Positions 18,721 to 26,997 of a stretch of DNA of 64,000 nt are shown here, piece after piece (within the stretch, counting starts at the first letter, position 1; each line of letters starts with the position of its first letter). Location: NCBI RefSeq assembly GCF_000196315.1, contig NC_014230.1, forward strand, positions 1,446,001 to 1,510,000. The letters are read 5' to 3'. Made by a program: the position numbers and the translations under genes. Origin of the DNA: Croceibacter atlanticus HTCC2559. Its GTDB lineage: Bacteria; Bacteroidota; Bacteroidia; Flavobacteriales; Flavobacteriaceae. Under the pieces are notes generated by a model. That model saw only the letters and a program-made list of their open reading frames with translations. It made no database searches and was not told the DNA's origin.

Positions 18721-19682
18721 TATTTCTTTGGTTTGTATTTTGAAGTTTTAAAAATTGTTTCAGCATCTGTAATAAGTAGCTTTTTTAAGCTTACAGGATG
18801 TTTGTCCATATATTGTTTTACAATTTGCCAGCCTATATACTGGCCTAATTTACTAGGACTTTCAGCATCTAATTGAAGATAAAATTTGGAAAAAGGACCT
18901 TCGTTTATAAAGCGTTCCTGTAATTTATTACTTGTTTTGTATATAAGTTCCTTTTCAATAAAATACCTCCAAATTTGTTCCTCGTTATCTAACGCCCATT
19001 GATAGTCTTCTTTAGAATAGCCTATTTTCTCATTAGGATTTGTACAAGGTAAAAAAACATCTTGCAAGTAAAGTAACTTACCGTAATATACCATCTGTGC
19101 TAAAAATGTTCGGCTAGTTGGTCTGGGTACTAATTGATTTGCATATTCTTGAGCAATGTTTGGGACAATTTGTGCTTTCCTAAAATTGTCTTTTAAATAC
19201 TCCTGAATTCCTACATAAAAACGATGGTCTGTGCCTAAATAATTATCTAGAGCAATTAAAAGCAAACGGTCTGCAACAATAACTTTATTTCTGTAATCAA
19301 CATCAGATGTGACAGTTATTACAGTTGGTTTCTTAAATTCAGGGAAGTGGTATTTAATATGTTTAAATAAAGTGCTTATATCATTAGTCTCTTCAATAAA
19401 ATCTGGAAAGGTCTTAATAACTTCAGACTCAAGCTCATTTTGTAAAGTGTCATTAATTTTGTTTACCCAAATGCTATCTGGAACACGAGATGAAAACAGT
19501 TCAGGAAATGCTGTTTTTAGTTGTGGTAAATCTTCTGTAGTTGCTTCAGCAAAAGCTTTGTCAAATCTTACAACTTCAACATCCATTGGTATATTGGAGA
19601 TATCTTTATTAACAGTGCAATCTGTATTACAAGACACAACTATGAAAAGTAAGATTATAAGGGATGTTAGTTTTGTTTTCAT
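18720..19682 (-). CDS. gldB: Gliding motility lipoprotein GldB
   Basis: 320-residue lipoprotein: signal peptide MKTKLTSLIILLFIVVSC with lipobox Cys18. GldB is required for gliding and is thought to act with the type IX secretion/motility apparatus in the cell envelope. The reading frame is open back to 19871, but that part lacks a signal and overlaps the divergent nadE, so the Met at 19682 is chosen. A -7 box CAAAGGTA (minus TACCTTTG, 19712-19719) lies 30 bp upstream and supports it. gldB and gldC form a two-gene operon beside nadE. Confidence 0.93.
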   Translation of the reverse strand: MKTKLTSLIILLFIVVSCNTDCTVNKDISNIPMDVEVVRFDKAFAEATTEDLPQLKTAFPELFSSRVPDSIWVNKINDTLQNELESEVIKTFPDFIEETNDISTLFKHIKYHFPEFKKPTVITVTSDVDYRNKVIVADRLLLIALDNYLGTDHRFYVGIQEYLKDNFRKAQIVPNIAQEYANQLVPRPTSRTFLAQMVYYGKLLYLQDVFLPCTNPNEKIGYSKEDYQWALDNEEQIWRYFIEKELIYKTSNKLQERFINEGPFSKFYLQLDAESPSKLGQYIGWQIVKQYMDKHPVSLKKLLITDAETIFKTSKYKPKK

Positions 19683-19711
19683 TCCTAAGTTCAATGACTT
19701 ATTTTTGTTTG

Positions 19712-19719
19712 CAAAGGTA
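19712..19719 (-). promoter_or_regulatory. Promoter -7 box for gldB-gldC
   Basis: Minus strand reads TACCTTTG, matching TAnnTTTG, 30 bp upstream of the proposed gldB start at 19682. No good -33 TTG at the expected spacing. Confidence 0.45.
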
Positions 19720-19844
19720 CAAATTGAGTTATAGTTTAGATATGAAGACTTATGCTTTTCGTTGTTTAAATTTTCTTGATTTTTAATCTTTTCTAATAAT
19801 TTGAAAATAAAATGCTTAGGCACTATAATATTTAAAATAAACCT

Positions 19845-20636
19845 ATGAAATCTCAAAAAGTAATAGACCATATTGTAAACTGGTTAAAAGATTATGCAAT
19901 TAACGCGAAACAAGATGGTTTTGTTGTAGGTGTAAGTGGCGGAATAGACTCTGCAGTAACGTCTACACTTTGTGCAATGACAGGTTTAAGAACATTATGT
20001 GTTGAAATGCCAATTCACCAAGCACCAAGCCAGGTTACCAGAGCGCAAGAGCATATTGCACAACTAAAAAATAGATTTGCAAATGTTACCAATGTAGAGG
20101 TGAACCTTACAGAGACTTTTGAGACTCTTAAAACAGGATTGCCCGCTGCAGAACCAAGTGATCAACTTGATTTAACCCTAGCCAATGTTAGAGCTAGGTT
20201 ACGAATGACTACATTGTATTATTTTGCAGGATTACACAGGTATTTAGTAGCAGGTACAGGAAATAAAGTTGAAGATTTTGGTGTAGGTTTTTATACAAAG
20301 TATGGTGATGGCGGCGTAGACTTAAGCCCTATTGCAGATTTGTTGAAAAGCGAAGTTTATGAGATAGCTGAGTTGTTAGGAGTTCAAAATTCTATTATGG
20401 TAGCAAAACCAACAGATGGCTTATATGGTGACAGTAGAAGTGATGAAGACCAAATTGGTGCTAATTACGACGAGTTAGAATGGGCTATGGAAATGAAAGA
20501 ATCCGGAAAAACTACTGATGACTTTGTAGGAAGACAGAAAGAGGTTTTTGATATCTATTCACGATATAATAGGAACAATCTTCATAAAATGTTGCCAATT
20601 CCAGTTTGTGAAATTCCCTTACATCTAAAAAATTAG
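19845..20636 (+). CDS. nadE: NAD(+) synthase, ammonia-dependent
   Basis: 263-residue N-type ATP pyrophosphatase that amidates nicotinic acid adenine dinucleotide to NAD+. It has the PP-loop SGGIDSA (31-37) and the conserved stretch GTGNKVEDFGVGFYTKYGDG. No N-terminal glutaminase domain is present, so ammonia should be the donor. The C-terminal part (EDQIGANYDELEWAM) is standard. Its start region overlaps only the rejected N-terminal extension of gldB. The two genes are divergent. Confidence 0.95.
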   Translation: MKSQKVIDHIVNWLKDYAINAKQDGFVVGVSGGIDSAVTSTLCAMTGLRTLCVEMPIHQAPSQVTRAQEHIAQLKNRFANVTNVEVNLTETFETLKTGLPAAEPSDQLDLTLANVRARLRMTTLYYFAGLHRYLVAGTGNKVEDFGVGFYTKYGDGGVDLSPIADLLKSEVYEIAELLGVQNSIMVAKPTDGLYGDSRSDEDQIGANYDELEWAMEMKESGKTTDDFVGRQKEVFDIYSRYNRNNLHKMLPIPVCEIPLHLKN

Positions 20637-20727
20637 CACTTTATCGATTAGATTTAATTTCATTAGTAGGATTTATTTACAACGTTTTTATTGCAGCTTT
20701 ATTTGTGAGATCCTAAAGCCACGTTAA

Positions 20728-21360
20728 ATGAAGAATGTTTTAATTGCTGATGCACATCCTATTGTTATTAAAGGATTAGCTAGCATTTTAAAAAAAGATG
20801 AAGCTTATAAAATTGTAGCAAAATCTAATGATGAAAATGAACTTAAGAACCATATAAGCTTAAAGTCTCCAGATATTATTATTATGGATATAGATATGCC
20901 AAACTCAAGTGGTTTATCTATAATAAAAACCCTAAAACAAAATAATCCAGAGGTTAGAATAATAATTTTTAGCCACCAGCCAGAAGAGTTATATGCATTA
21001 AGTGCAATACGATTTGGTGCTTCGGGTTACATAAACAAAAGCAAGTCTTTAAAGAAAATTAAAACAGCTATAGATCAGGTTGCTAGAGGTGGCATTTATT
21101 TAAGTAAGTTTATAAGCGAAAAAATATCTTCTAAATCTAGCTCTAAAACAGGTGTCGTTTCTAAATATAGAGCTCTTTCAAGTAGAGAGATTGAGGTGCT
21201 TAATTTTATCTCAAAAGGTTTAAAGAATAAAGATATTGCTGAAATGCTAAAAATTAATGAGAAAACAGTGAGTACCTATAAAACACGTTTGCAAAAAAAG
21301 CTAAATGTAGATAGTGTCGCTGGATTAATTAAGCAGTCTAAAATGTTGGAGCTTTCCTAA
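20728..21360 (+). CDS. Response regulator transcription factor, NarL/FixJ (LuxR) type
   Basis: 210 residues. The receiver domain (1-120) has acidic Asp8, the likely phosphorylated Asp54 in IIMDIDMP, and Lys in INKSKS. A LuxR-type HTH (about 145-205) shows LSSREIEVLNFISKGLKNK and INEKTVSTYKTRL. No histidine kinase is adjacent, so it is an orphan regulator with unknown signal. It is convergent with dnaG, from which it is separated by the inserted gene described below. Confidence 0.92.
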   Translation: MKNVLIADAHPIVIKGLASILKKDEAYKIVAKSNDENELKNHISLKSPDIIIMDIDMPNSSGLSIIKTLKQNNPEVRIIIFSHQPEELYALSAIRFGASGYINKSKSLKKIKTAIDQVARGGIYLSKFISEKISSKSSSKTGVVSKYRALSSREIEVLNFISKGLKNKDIAEMLKINEKTVSTYKTRLQKKLNVDSVAGLIKQSKMLELS

Positions 21361-21577
21361 AGATTTTTAACTAGGTTGCAAGTAACGGATTTGTGTATGA
21401 AACGTAGCGTGTAAAAAGGCATTAACTTTTCGGATTAACACAAATCAAATTTTTCTTATTATCTTTTTCCCTCAATAATCCAAATTTAAAAATTTAGTAA
21501 TCTTAAAAAAGTGCCTGAAACATTAGATTAAGAACAAATTGCCCTATTGTTTTATACGTTGTAGTGGCACTTTATTT
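21361..21577. other. Intergenic region with a large imperfect stem-loop beside an inserted gene
   Basis: Between the response regulator and the metalloprotease-like gene. Arms GATTTGTGT (21388-21396) and ACACAAATC (21438-21446) pair perfectly around 41 nt that include AAAA/TTTT pairing. The right end (21552-21570) is one arm of the inverted repeat that bounds the next gene. No ORF or RNA family was recognised. It could be a recombination site or a remnant of the insertion; this is not proven. Confidence 0.4.
21552..21570 (+). repeat. Left inverted repeat of a one-gene insertion
   Basis: TTATACGTTGTAGTGGCAC at 21552-21570 matches, in opposite orientation, the sequence at 22298-22317 (whose reverse complement is TTATAGCCTTGTTGTGGCAC). 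They share 17 positions with one gap and two mismatches. The pair encloses only the HEYGH membrane protein gene. Confidence 0.55.
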
Positions 21578-22291
21578 TTACGATATTAATTCCGGGCCGA
21601 TTATATTCATCCACAAAATAAATCCGATAATTCCACCTATAAATCCACTTAATATAAATGTCAATCTAATTTTATTCGGAATGATTTTAAAGATAACAAA
21701 TATTGATATTAGCAATCCAAGTAATCCCAATATAATTGGAAAAGTGCCTGACCATATTTCAAATCCTTGAGAGATATTTTTTTCGTCGCCACCAAACCAA
21801 GTTCCATTTGGTGAAATGATTTCATGACCAATTGACATTGCAAGATTAAAAAATTCTCTTAACCAAAATAAAGACAAGAAAACAGCCAGCCAATCAATTA
21901 TTTTCAATCCATTTTGATGTATTTGTTTTCTGCGCCAAATTAATATTATCAAGCCTATAATTCCTGTAAATATTGTTTGTAAAGGTCCACTAATGGTTAT
22001 TAGAAGTCCGTTTGATTTTAATGTTTCAATTCCAGTTTCGTATTCAGTCCGCTTTTCAAAATTAAGATTATTCTTTATTTCAGTTTCGTACTTGTTATAA
22101 ATTTGGATTAGTTTATCATTTAATTCGCTGCTATCATAGTTCATACTTCCGTAATGCAGAGTAGTTTCATAGCCTAAAATTTTGGCTGCAGTTATATGAC
22201 CGTATTCGTGACTTACTGTTCCGATTGCAGTAAACAAAATGAATGCAAGCGAGAAAATTATAAGATTTTTAATGTCTATTCGGATGTTCAT
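21578..22291 (-). CDS. Membrane protein with HEYGH zinc motif (M50-like putative metalloprotease)
   Basis: 237 residues from the Met at 22291. The frame also allows a start at 22309, but that lies in the terminal inverted repeat. The first membrane helix runs into HEYGH (28-32), the HExxH zinc-binding pattern of site-2/M50 proteases, in SHEYGHITAAKILGY. Four to five further hydrophobic segments follow (about 92-115, 128-150, 178-200, 205-230). A clear second M50 motif (NxxPxxxxDG) was not found, so catalytic activity is uncertain. It is bounded by inverted repeats and interrupts an otherwise convergent pair, consistent with recent acquisition. Confidence 0.65.
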   Translation of the reverse strand: MNIRIDIKNLIIFSLAFILFTAIGTVSHEYGHITAAKILGYETTLHYGSMNYDSSELNDKLIQIYNKYETEIKNNLNFEKRTEYETGIETLKSNGLLITISGPLQTIFTGIIGLIILIWRRKQIHQNGLKIIDWLAVFLSLFWLREFFNLAMSIGHEIISPNGTWFGGDEKNISQGFEIWSGTFPIILGLLGLLISIFVIFKIIPNKIRLTFILSGFIGGIIGFILWMNIIGPELIS

Positions 22292-22297
22292 TTTAAT

Positions 22298-22317
22298 GTG
22301 CCACAACAAGGCTATAA
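22298..22317 (-). repeat. Right inverted repeat, overlapping the dnaG stop codon
   Basis: Positions 22298-22317 mirror 21552-21570. The dnaG terminal codons (GTC TTA TAG on the minus strand) lie inside this arm, so the boundary of the insertion falls at the end of dnaG. Confidence 0.55.
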
Positions 22318-24285
22318 GACTCTATTTAGTTTTTGAGACAATAAAAGTTCTAGTCCTTTATAATCCATGGTATCTTGAAGTATTTCACTGTTATCCTGTT
22401 CTGAGTCGGCATTTTTTAAACTGCTCATAAGTTCAGAAATTTGAAGTTTTACCAAATGTTGCCTAAGCGATAATATGGTTTCGCTAACAAGCTGGGCAAT
22501 ACTTTCTTTCTTATCTCTAACAAAAATTTCTTTACGCTCCCAATCATGCAAAACGTGTTGTTCATCATCCATAAGGATAGAGGTTACTTCTTTAGCTTGT
22601 TCTGGGTCTATCTCATTAATGAACGCATCAATTTTAAGCTCAGATTCTAAGTTGAGTTTGCTAATAATAAGATTATAAAGTGTCTGGAAATTTGAATTAG
22701 CGAAAGCAATTTCATCTTCCTGAAGATCAAGATAAATTTTTTCGAACACCTTTAGTTTTTGAGTATCTGCTTCAAGTTTAGGGTGGCCATCATCATCTTC
22801 TGTTAAATACAGTTCTTCAAAATCATCTTCTAAAGTTCCGTATAATAAAAGGAGGCTAATAATAGTTCGCTCTAATTCATATAGCCTATTAATAACAACT
22901 TTTTGCTGCTCTGGTTCTTTTACAACCTCAAAAGACTGCTTGTAGCTTTTGCCTTGGTTTTTTTTTGAATTGTCTTTGGTTTCTTTTGCAGAGAGTTGTG
23001 CTAGAGACGAGAATAAGACTTCTTCAGAAATATCCATTATTCTGGAAGTTTCTTTTATATAAATCTCACGTTGTATAGGTTCTGGTATTTTAGAAATACT
23101 AGTAACCATATCTCTAATTAGTCCTGCTTTTTTTACAGGATCATTTTTAGAGTCTTCAATAAGAAGAGATGCTTTAAAATTAATAAAATCCTTTGCGTTT
23201 TCTTCTAAGTATAGTAAAAGGTCTTCTTCGGTATTGTTTTTGGCAAAGCTATCTGGGTCTTCACCGTCTGGAAAGGTACACACCTTTACGTTCATGCCTT
23301 GCTCCAAGATTAAATCTATACCTCTTATAGAGGCACGCATTCCTGCAGCATCACCATCAAAAAGGACTGTTATATTTTTGGTGAGTCTGTTTATGAGTCT
23401 TATTTGCTCTGGTGTGAGCGCAGTACCAGAAGAAGATACCACATTTTTAATACCACTTTGGTTAAATTGAATGACATCTGTATAACCTTCAACTAAGTAG
23501 CAATTATCTTCTTTAGCAATGGTTTGCTTAGCATTGTAAATACCATACAATACTTTACTTTTATCATAAACCTCACTTTGTGGTGAGTTTAAATACTTTG
23601 CAGCTTTTTTGTTATTATTATCCAGTATACGACCGCCAAATCCTAAAACCCTACCAGACATAGAGCGAATAGGAAACATGACTCTACCTTTAAATCTGTC
23701 AAATTGCTTTTCTTCTTTTACAATTGTAAGCCCTGTTTTTTCTAAGAACTCTAATTGATAGCCTTTCTTAATTGCTTCAGTAGTAAAAGCTTCCCAAGAA
23801 TCTGGTGAGTACCCTAATTGAAATGTGTTAATGGTATCTTCGCTAAAACCGCGCTCCTTAAAATAACTAAGGCCAATAGCTTTGCCTTCATCGGTTTTGG
23901 TAAGCATATTGTTAAAGTAATCTTTGGCAAATTCATTTGCCAAATACATACTTTCTTTTTCACTTGCTTGTTCTTTCTCTTCGTCTGTGCGCTCTGTTTC
24001 TTCTACTTCTATGCCATACTTATTAGCTAAATACTTTATGGCTTCTGGATAGGAGAAGTGCTCGTGCTCCATTAAAAAAGTAACCACGCTTCCTCCTTTA
24101 CCACTTGAAAAATCTTTCCATATTTGTTTTACAGGAGATACCATAAAACTTGGTGAGCGCTCGTCTGTAAATGGGCTTAAGCCTTTAAAATTAGAGCCAG
24201 ACTTTTTAAGTTGCACAAAATCACCTATAACCTCTTCTACACGAGCGGTTTCAAATACTTGGGCTATGGTATTTTGTGAAATCAA
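22312..24285 (-). CDS. dnaG: DNA primase DnaG, with degenerate zinc-finger
   Basis: 657-residue primase that makes RNA primers for replication. The N-terminal zinc domain is recognisable (FKGLSPFTDERSPSFMVSP, 33-51) but all four ligands of the usual C-x2-H...C-x2-C set are replaced (Ser37, Thr40, Asp58, Ser61). The TOPRIM catalytic core is intact: LVEGYTDVIQF (Glu266) and LFDGDAAGM (Asp310, Asp312). The C-terminal helicase-interaction part (about 450-657) is divergent and Glu-rich. The loss of zinc ligands looks like a lineage trait, not decay, since the rest is well preserved. Confidence 0.95.
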   Translation of the reverse strand: MISQNTIAQVFETARVEEVIGDFVQLKKSGSNFKGLSPFTDERSPSFMVSPVKQIWKDFSSGKGGSVVTFLMEHEHFSYPEAIKYLANKYGIEVEETERTDEEKEQASEKESMYLANEFAKDYFNNMLTKTDEGKAIGLSYFKERGFSEDTINTFQLGYSPDSWEAFTTEAIKKGYQLEFLEKTGLTIVKEEKQFDRFKGRVMFPIRSMSGRVLGFGGRILDNNNKKAAKYLNSPQSEVYDKSKVLYGIYNAKQTIAKEDNCYLVEGYTDVIQFNQSGIKNVVSSSGTALTPEQIRLINRLTKNITVLFDGDAAGMRASIRGIDLILEQGMNVKVCTFPDGEDPDSFAKNNTEEDLLLYLEENAKDFINFKASLLIEDSKNDPVKKAGLIRDMVTSISKIPEPIQREIYIKETSRIMDISEEVLFSSLAQLSAKETKDNSKKNQGKSYKQSFEVVKEPEQQKVVINRLYELERTIISLLLLYGTLEDDFEELYLTEDDDGHPKLEADTQKLKVFEKIYLDLQEDEIAFANSNFQTLYNLIISKLNLESELKIDAFINEIDPEQAKEVTSILMDDEQHVLHDWERKEIFVRDKKESIAQLVSETILSLRQHLVKLQISELMSSLKNADSEQDNSEILQDTMDYKGLELLLSQKLNRVL

Positions 24286-24315
24286 GAGTTAAAAATTTAA
24301 GTAGTACAAACATAG

Positions 24316-24353
24316 AAAAACCCTTCAGGTTTTAGAAGACTTGAAGGGTTTTT
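24316..24353 (-). terminator. Rho-independent terminator
   Basis: Arms AAAAACCCTTCA (24316-24327) and TGAAGGGTTTTT (24342-24353) pair perfectly around 14 nt. Read on the minus strand it ends in a T-run and closes the outer-membrane barrel gene before dnaG. Confidence 0.85.
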
Positions 24354-24383
24354 AATTCATAATAACTGGCTAAAACATTGCTT

Positions 24384-25475
24384 TTAAAAATCTATTCTCA
24401 ATCCAATTGAGAAGTCGTTTTGTTGTAATGTGCTATCTGTAAACGTATCATTTAAACCATATTTTGCATAAAGGCTAAATCCGCCATAACCTGCATATGC
24501 ACTAAGACCATAAACAAAGTCTGTGGTGTTAAAATCTCTTTTTTCTTTAGTCTTAACGCGATCACCATCTACTTTATATTTTAGTTTTTGCATACTACCA
24601 ATATTAAATCCGCCATAACCACCAATACCAAATTTCACTTTATGTAGTGTGTTGTAGCTTGTTACACCGTTTTCAATGGTTTTCTTGGATGGTCCAAATT
24701 CAAAAAATAAGGGTACAACAAGATTGGTGAGTCTTAATTCAGATTTATCTAGGTCTTCAGAAAACTCTACGATGTTGTTTTGGTTACCATCAACCACAAA
24801 ATAATTGTTGTCGTCTAAGCTATATGTGTTCCAAACAAATGATAACCCATATTTAAATCTTAAAAAGTTTGTATTCTTAAAGACTCTTGTGTTCCAGGAA
24901 ATTCCTAATTCGAAAGATCCAGAATCTGAAGCGTCGTATGGTGAATTTGATAAAGATTGGTCGTTAACACTACTGTACATAAAACTAGTGGCAAGAACAA
25001 ATTCTGAAAAGGTGCGAACATCATGATGAGTGGTGTCTTTTACTTTATTGTTGTTTTTATACTGTATTCCAAATACACGTGTGTTGTCGTCTCTATCTAA
25101 AGTGCCAAGGCCAATGCTTAAGGTGTAGCCGTTGTCTTTTAAAGTATCGTTTGCAATCCCATTACGTTCTATAAGCGCAATTTTATTTGCAATTATTGTT
25201 TTTCTATTTTCAATATTAAGAGCTCTGCGCTCTGCAGCTTCTTGTTTTAATTTTATAGATTCATCTTGAGTTATCTCACCATCTTCATAGCGCTTCATGA
25301 TGGCTTCAATTTCAACTCTTAATGCTTCTTTTTCCTCATTTTCAATAATTTCTTTTTCAGCATTTAAAAGTGCGATGGTCTCTTTTACCTTTTGTGGCTG
25401 CTCTGTCTCTTGTGCTGTTACAAATTGGACAAAGGTCAGGCTAATCGCTAACGCGATGAAAGTCATGGTTTTCAT
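24384..25475 (-). CDS. Outer-membrane beta-barrel protein with N-terminal coiled coil
   Basis: 363 residues with a signal peptide (MKTMTFIALAISLTFVQFVTA, cleavage near 21). Residues about 28-100 are charged and helical (EKEIIENEEKEALRVEIEAI), likely a periplasmic coiled coil. The rest (about 115-363) has alternating hydrophobic strands (LSIGLGTLDR, LRFKYGLSFVWN, FSIGLRIDF) and ends in Phe, as outer-membrane barrels do. No specific family was recognised. It lies downstream of the ECF sigma factor and its partner, so it may belong to their regulon. Confidence 0.65.
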   Translation of the reverse strand: MKTMTFIALAISLTFVQFVTAQETEQPQKVKETIALLNAEKEIIENEEKEALRVEIEAIMKRYEDGEITQDESIKLKQEAAERRALNIENRKTIIANKIALIERNGIANDTLKDNGYTLSIGLGTLDRDDNTRVFGIQYKNNNKVKDTTHHDVRTFSEFVLATSFMYSSVNDQSLSNSPYDASDSGSFELGISWNTRVFKNTNFLRFKYGLSFVWNTYSLDDNNYFVVDGNQNNIVEFSEDLDKSELRLTNLVVPLFFEFGPSKKTIENGVTSYNTLHKVKFGIGGYGGFNIGSMQKLKYKVDGDRVKTKEKRDFNTTDFVYGLSAYAGYGGFSLYAKYGLNDTFTDSTLQQNDFSIGLRIDF

Positions 25476-25552
25476 AATGGTTTAGGTTTTAAGTTTTATG
25501 TAGGCTACTCTAACTTGGCGTTAAAATAGCCCGACATAAGTTTGATTGATGA

Positions 25553-26323
25553 TTAAAATTTTTGTGCTCTGGTCACTACTGAAGATTTTACTTCTTCTAA
25601 GCCAGATTTAATTACTGTAAATACTTTTTCTCTAAAAGTTCTCTCAACTTGAATTTCTGCATCACTAAGCAGTGCGCTTGGGTCTACACTTAAGTTTTCG
25701 TTTTTCATCTTGTTAGCGTTTCTTGCACTTGCAGCTTTAAGAAGGTTTTCTATATGCTCATCTGTAAGCTCATTGTTTAAAGCAATATCTTCACTTACCT
25801 CTTCAAATTGAAATTTAGGTTCTTGTAATGCGATTTCAGTAAGTGCTTCTGTTTCATTAACTATTGAACTTTCTTTAGATTGTTTGGTAGTGTTAGGGTT
25901 TCGAGGTTCGTTAATAGCGATATCATACTTTTGAGAAGCTTTAGGTTTAGATTGCGTTGAAACTTTTTTAGTATTAGTGTTAATTGTTGGTGTAATGGTA
26001 GTCTCTTCGGCTATTGTTGTAGCTTCCTTGCTTTCTTTATAACTATCAGTTGTTTTAGTTTTGCCATCTTGTTCATTTACAGTAGTTTTAACAATATTAT
26101 GTTCTGTGGAAACAGTATTGTTGGTTGAGTTGAAAAACGTGGTAGCTAAAAATACCAATCCAGCAAAGCTTGCTGCAACACCCATCCAAAGCCAAATTGG
26201 CGATTTCTTTTTTGAGCTATCATCTAATTGAGAACTTAATGCATCCCAACTTTTTGAACTCGGCTCAATACGTCTCTTTTCTAAAGACTCCTTTATATGT
26301 TCTTCAAATTTAATTGGTGCCAT
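25553..26323 (-). CDS. Membrane-anchored partner of the ECF sigma factor (putative anti-sigma factor)
   Basis: 256 residues. A soluble N-terminus (about 1-42, PIKFEEHIKESLEKRRIEPS), one membrane segment (about 43-64), then a low-complexity Thr/Lys/Glu-rich periplasmic part with no recognised domain. It overlaps the upstream sigma gene by 14 bp, and a single-pass protein encoded right after an ECF sigma is usually its anti-sigma factor. The family assignment is from context and topology; no zinc anti-sigma motif is visible. Confidence 0.6.
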   Translation of the reverse strand: MAPIKFEEHIKESLEKRRIEPSSKSWDALSSQLDDSSKKKSPIWLWMGVAASFAGLVFLATTFFNSTNNTVSTEHNIVKTTVNEQDGKTKTTDSYKESKEATTIAEETTITPTINTNTKKVSTQSKPKASQKYDIAINEPRNPNTTKQSKESSIVNETEALTEIALQEPKFQFEEVSEDIALNNELTDEHIENLLKAASARNANKMKNENLSVDPSALLSDAEIQVERTFREKVFTVIKSGLEEVKSSVVTRAQKF

Positions 26324-26873
26324 AACTGGTCTGTTTTGTAGTGTTTAATTGTTCTTGAAGCATTTTTCGTGCTTTAAACAATTGTGATTTTGATGTCCCT
26401 TGGCTAATTTTTAGTAATTCTGCTATCTCTTGATGTTTGTAACCTTCAACAGCATAAAGAATAAAAACGGCTTTGTAACCTTCTGGTAGCTGGTCTATCA
26501 TACTTTGAATGTGGGTAACATGCAAATCGCTTTCAATAGGATCTATACTATTTTGAGACTCTGTACTCATATCCTCAGAAAACTTTAACTTGTCTTGCTT
26601 TCTTAAAAAAGAAATTGCTTCACGCACCATAATCTTTCTTATCCAACCTTCAAAACTGCCTTCATTTTTAAAACTGCTTAAGTTGTTAAACACCTTAAAA
26701 AATCCTTTTAACATCACATCTTCTGCAAATTGTAAGTCTTTAATGTACTGTCTGCAAACACTAAGCATTTTAGGAGCGTGCTTCTCATACAGGTGTTTTT
26801 GAGCACCACGATGATTGCGCATCGCTTTTTCTATAAGTTGTGTTTCATTTTTAAACAGTGTAATGACTTTCAT
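26310..26873 (-). CDS. RNA polymerase ECF sigma factor
   Basis: 187-residue sigma-70 family protein. Region 2 (about 25-95) includes YIKDLQFAEDVMLKGFFKVF and FEGWIRKIMVREAISFLRK. Region 4 (about 125-180) includes LPEGYKAVFILYAVEGYKHQEIAELLKIS, shown here only as a landmark spanning 130-158, followed by SQLFKARKMLQEQL. It is first of a probable three-gene set with the membrane partner and the barrel protein. The signal is unknown; envelope stress is a reasonable guess from the neighbours. Confidence 0.92.
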   Translation of the reverse strand: MKVITLFKNETQLIEKAMRNHRGAQKHLYEKHAPKMLSVCRQYIKDLQFAEDVMLKGFFKVFNNLSSFKNEGSFEGWIRKIMVREAISFLRKQDKLKFSEDMSTESQNSIDPIESDLHVTHIQSMIDQLPEGYKAVFILYAVEGYKHQEIAELLKISQGTSKSQLFKARKMLQEQLNTTKQTSYGTN

Positions 26874-26938
26874 ACGTGCTGTGATTGGTTTCTATTTATA
26901 TAGACGCGAGATGTTTTAAAAAGGTTGCCTGAAGGTAT

Positions 26939-26975
26939 AAAAAAACCCGAAGATTTTTTGTAAAACCTTCGGGTT
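26939..26975 (-). terminator. Rho-independent terminator after the acyl-CoA dehydrogenase
   Basis: Arms AACCCGAAG (26944-26952) and CTTCGGGTT (26967-26975) pair perfectly. On the minus strand the hairpin ends in a seven-base T-run (A-run 26939-26945). Confidence 0.88.
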
Positions 26976-26997
26976 GTAGTATTTATATTGAAAAATA

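Noticed and set aside
19683-19871. N-terminal extension of GldB
   Set aside because: It lacks a signal peptide, spans a -7 box and overlaps the divergent nadE start; the lipoprotein signal begins at 19682.
21578-22309. Insertion sequence or transposon
   Set aside because: The inverted repeats flank a metalloprotease-like gene and no transposase is encoded, so the name IS is not justified.
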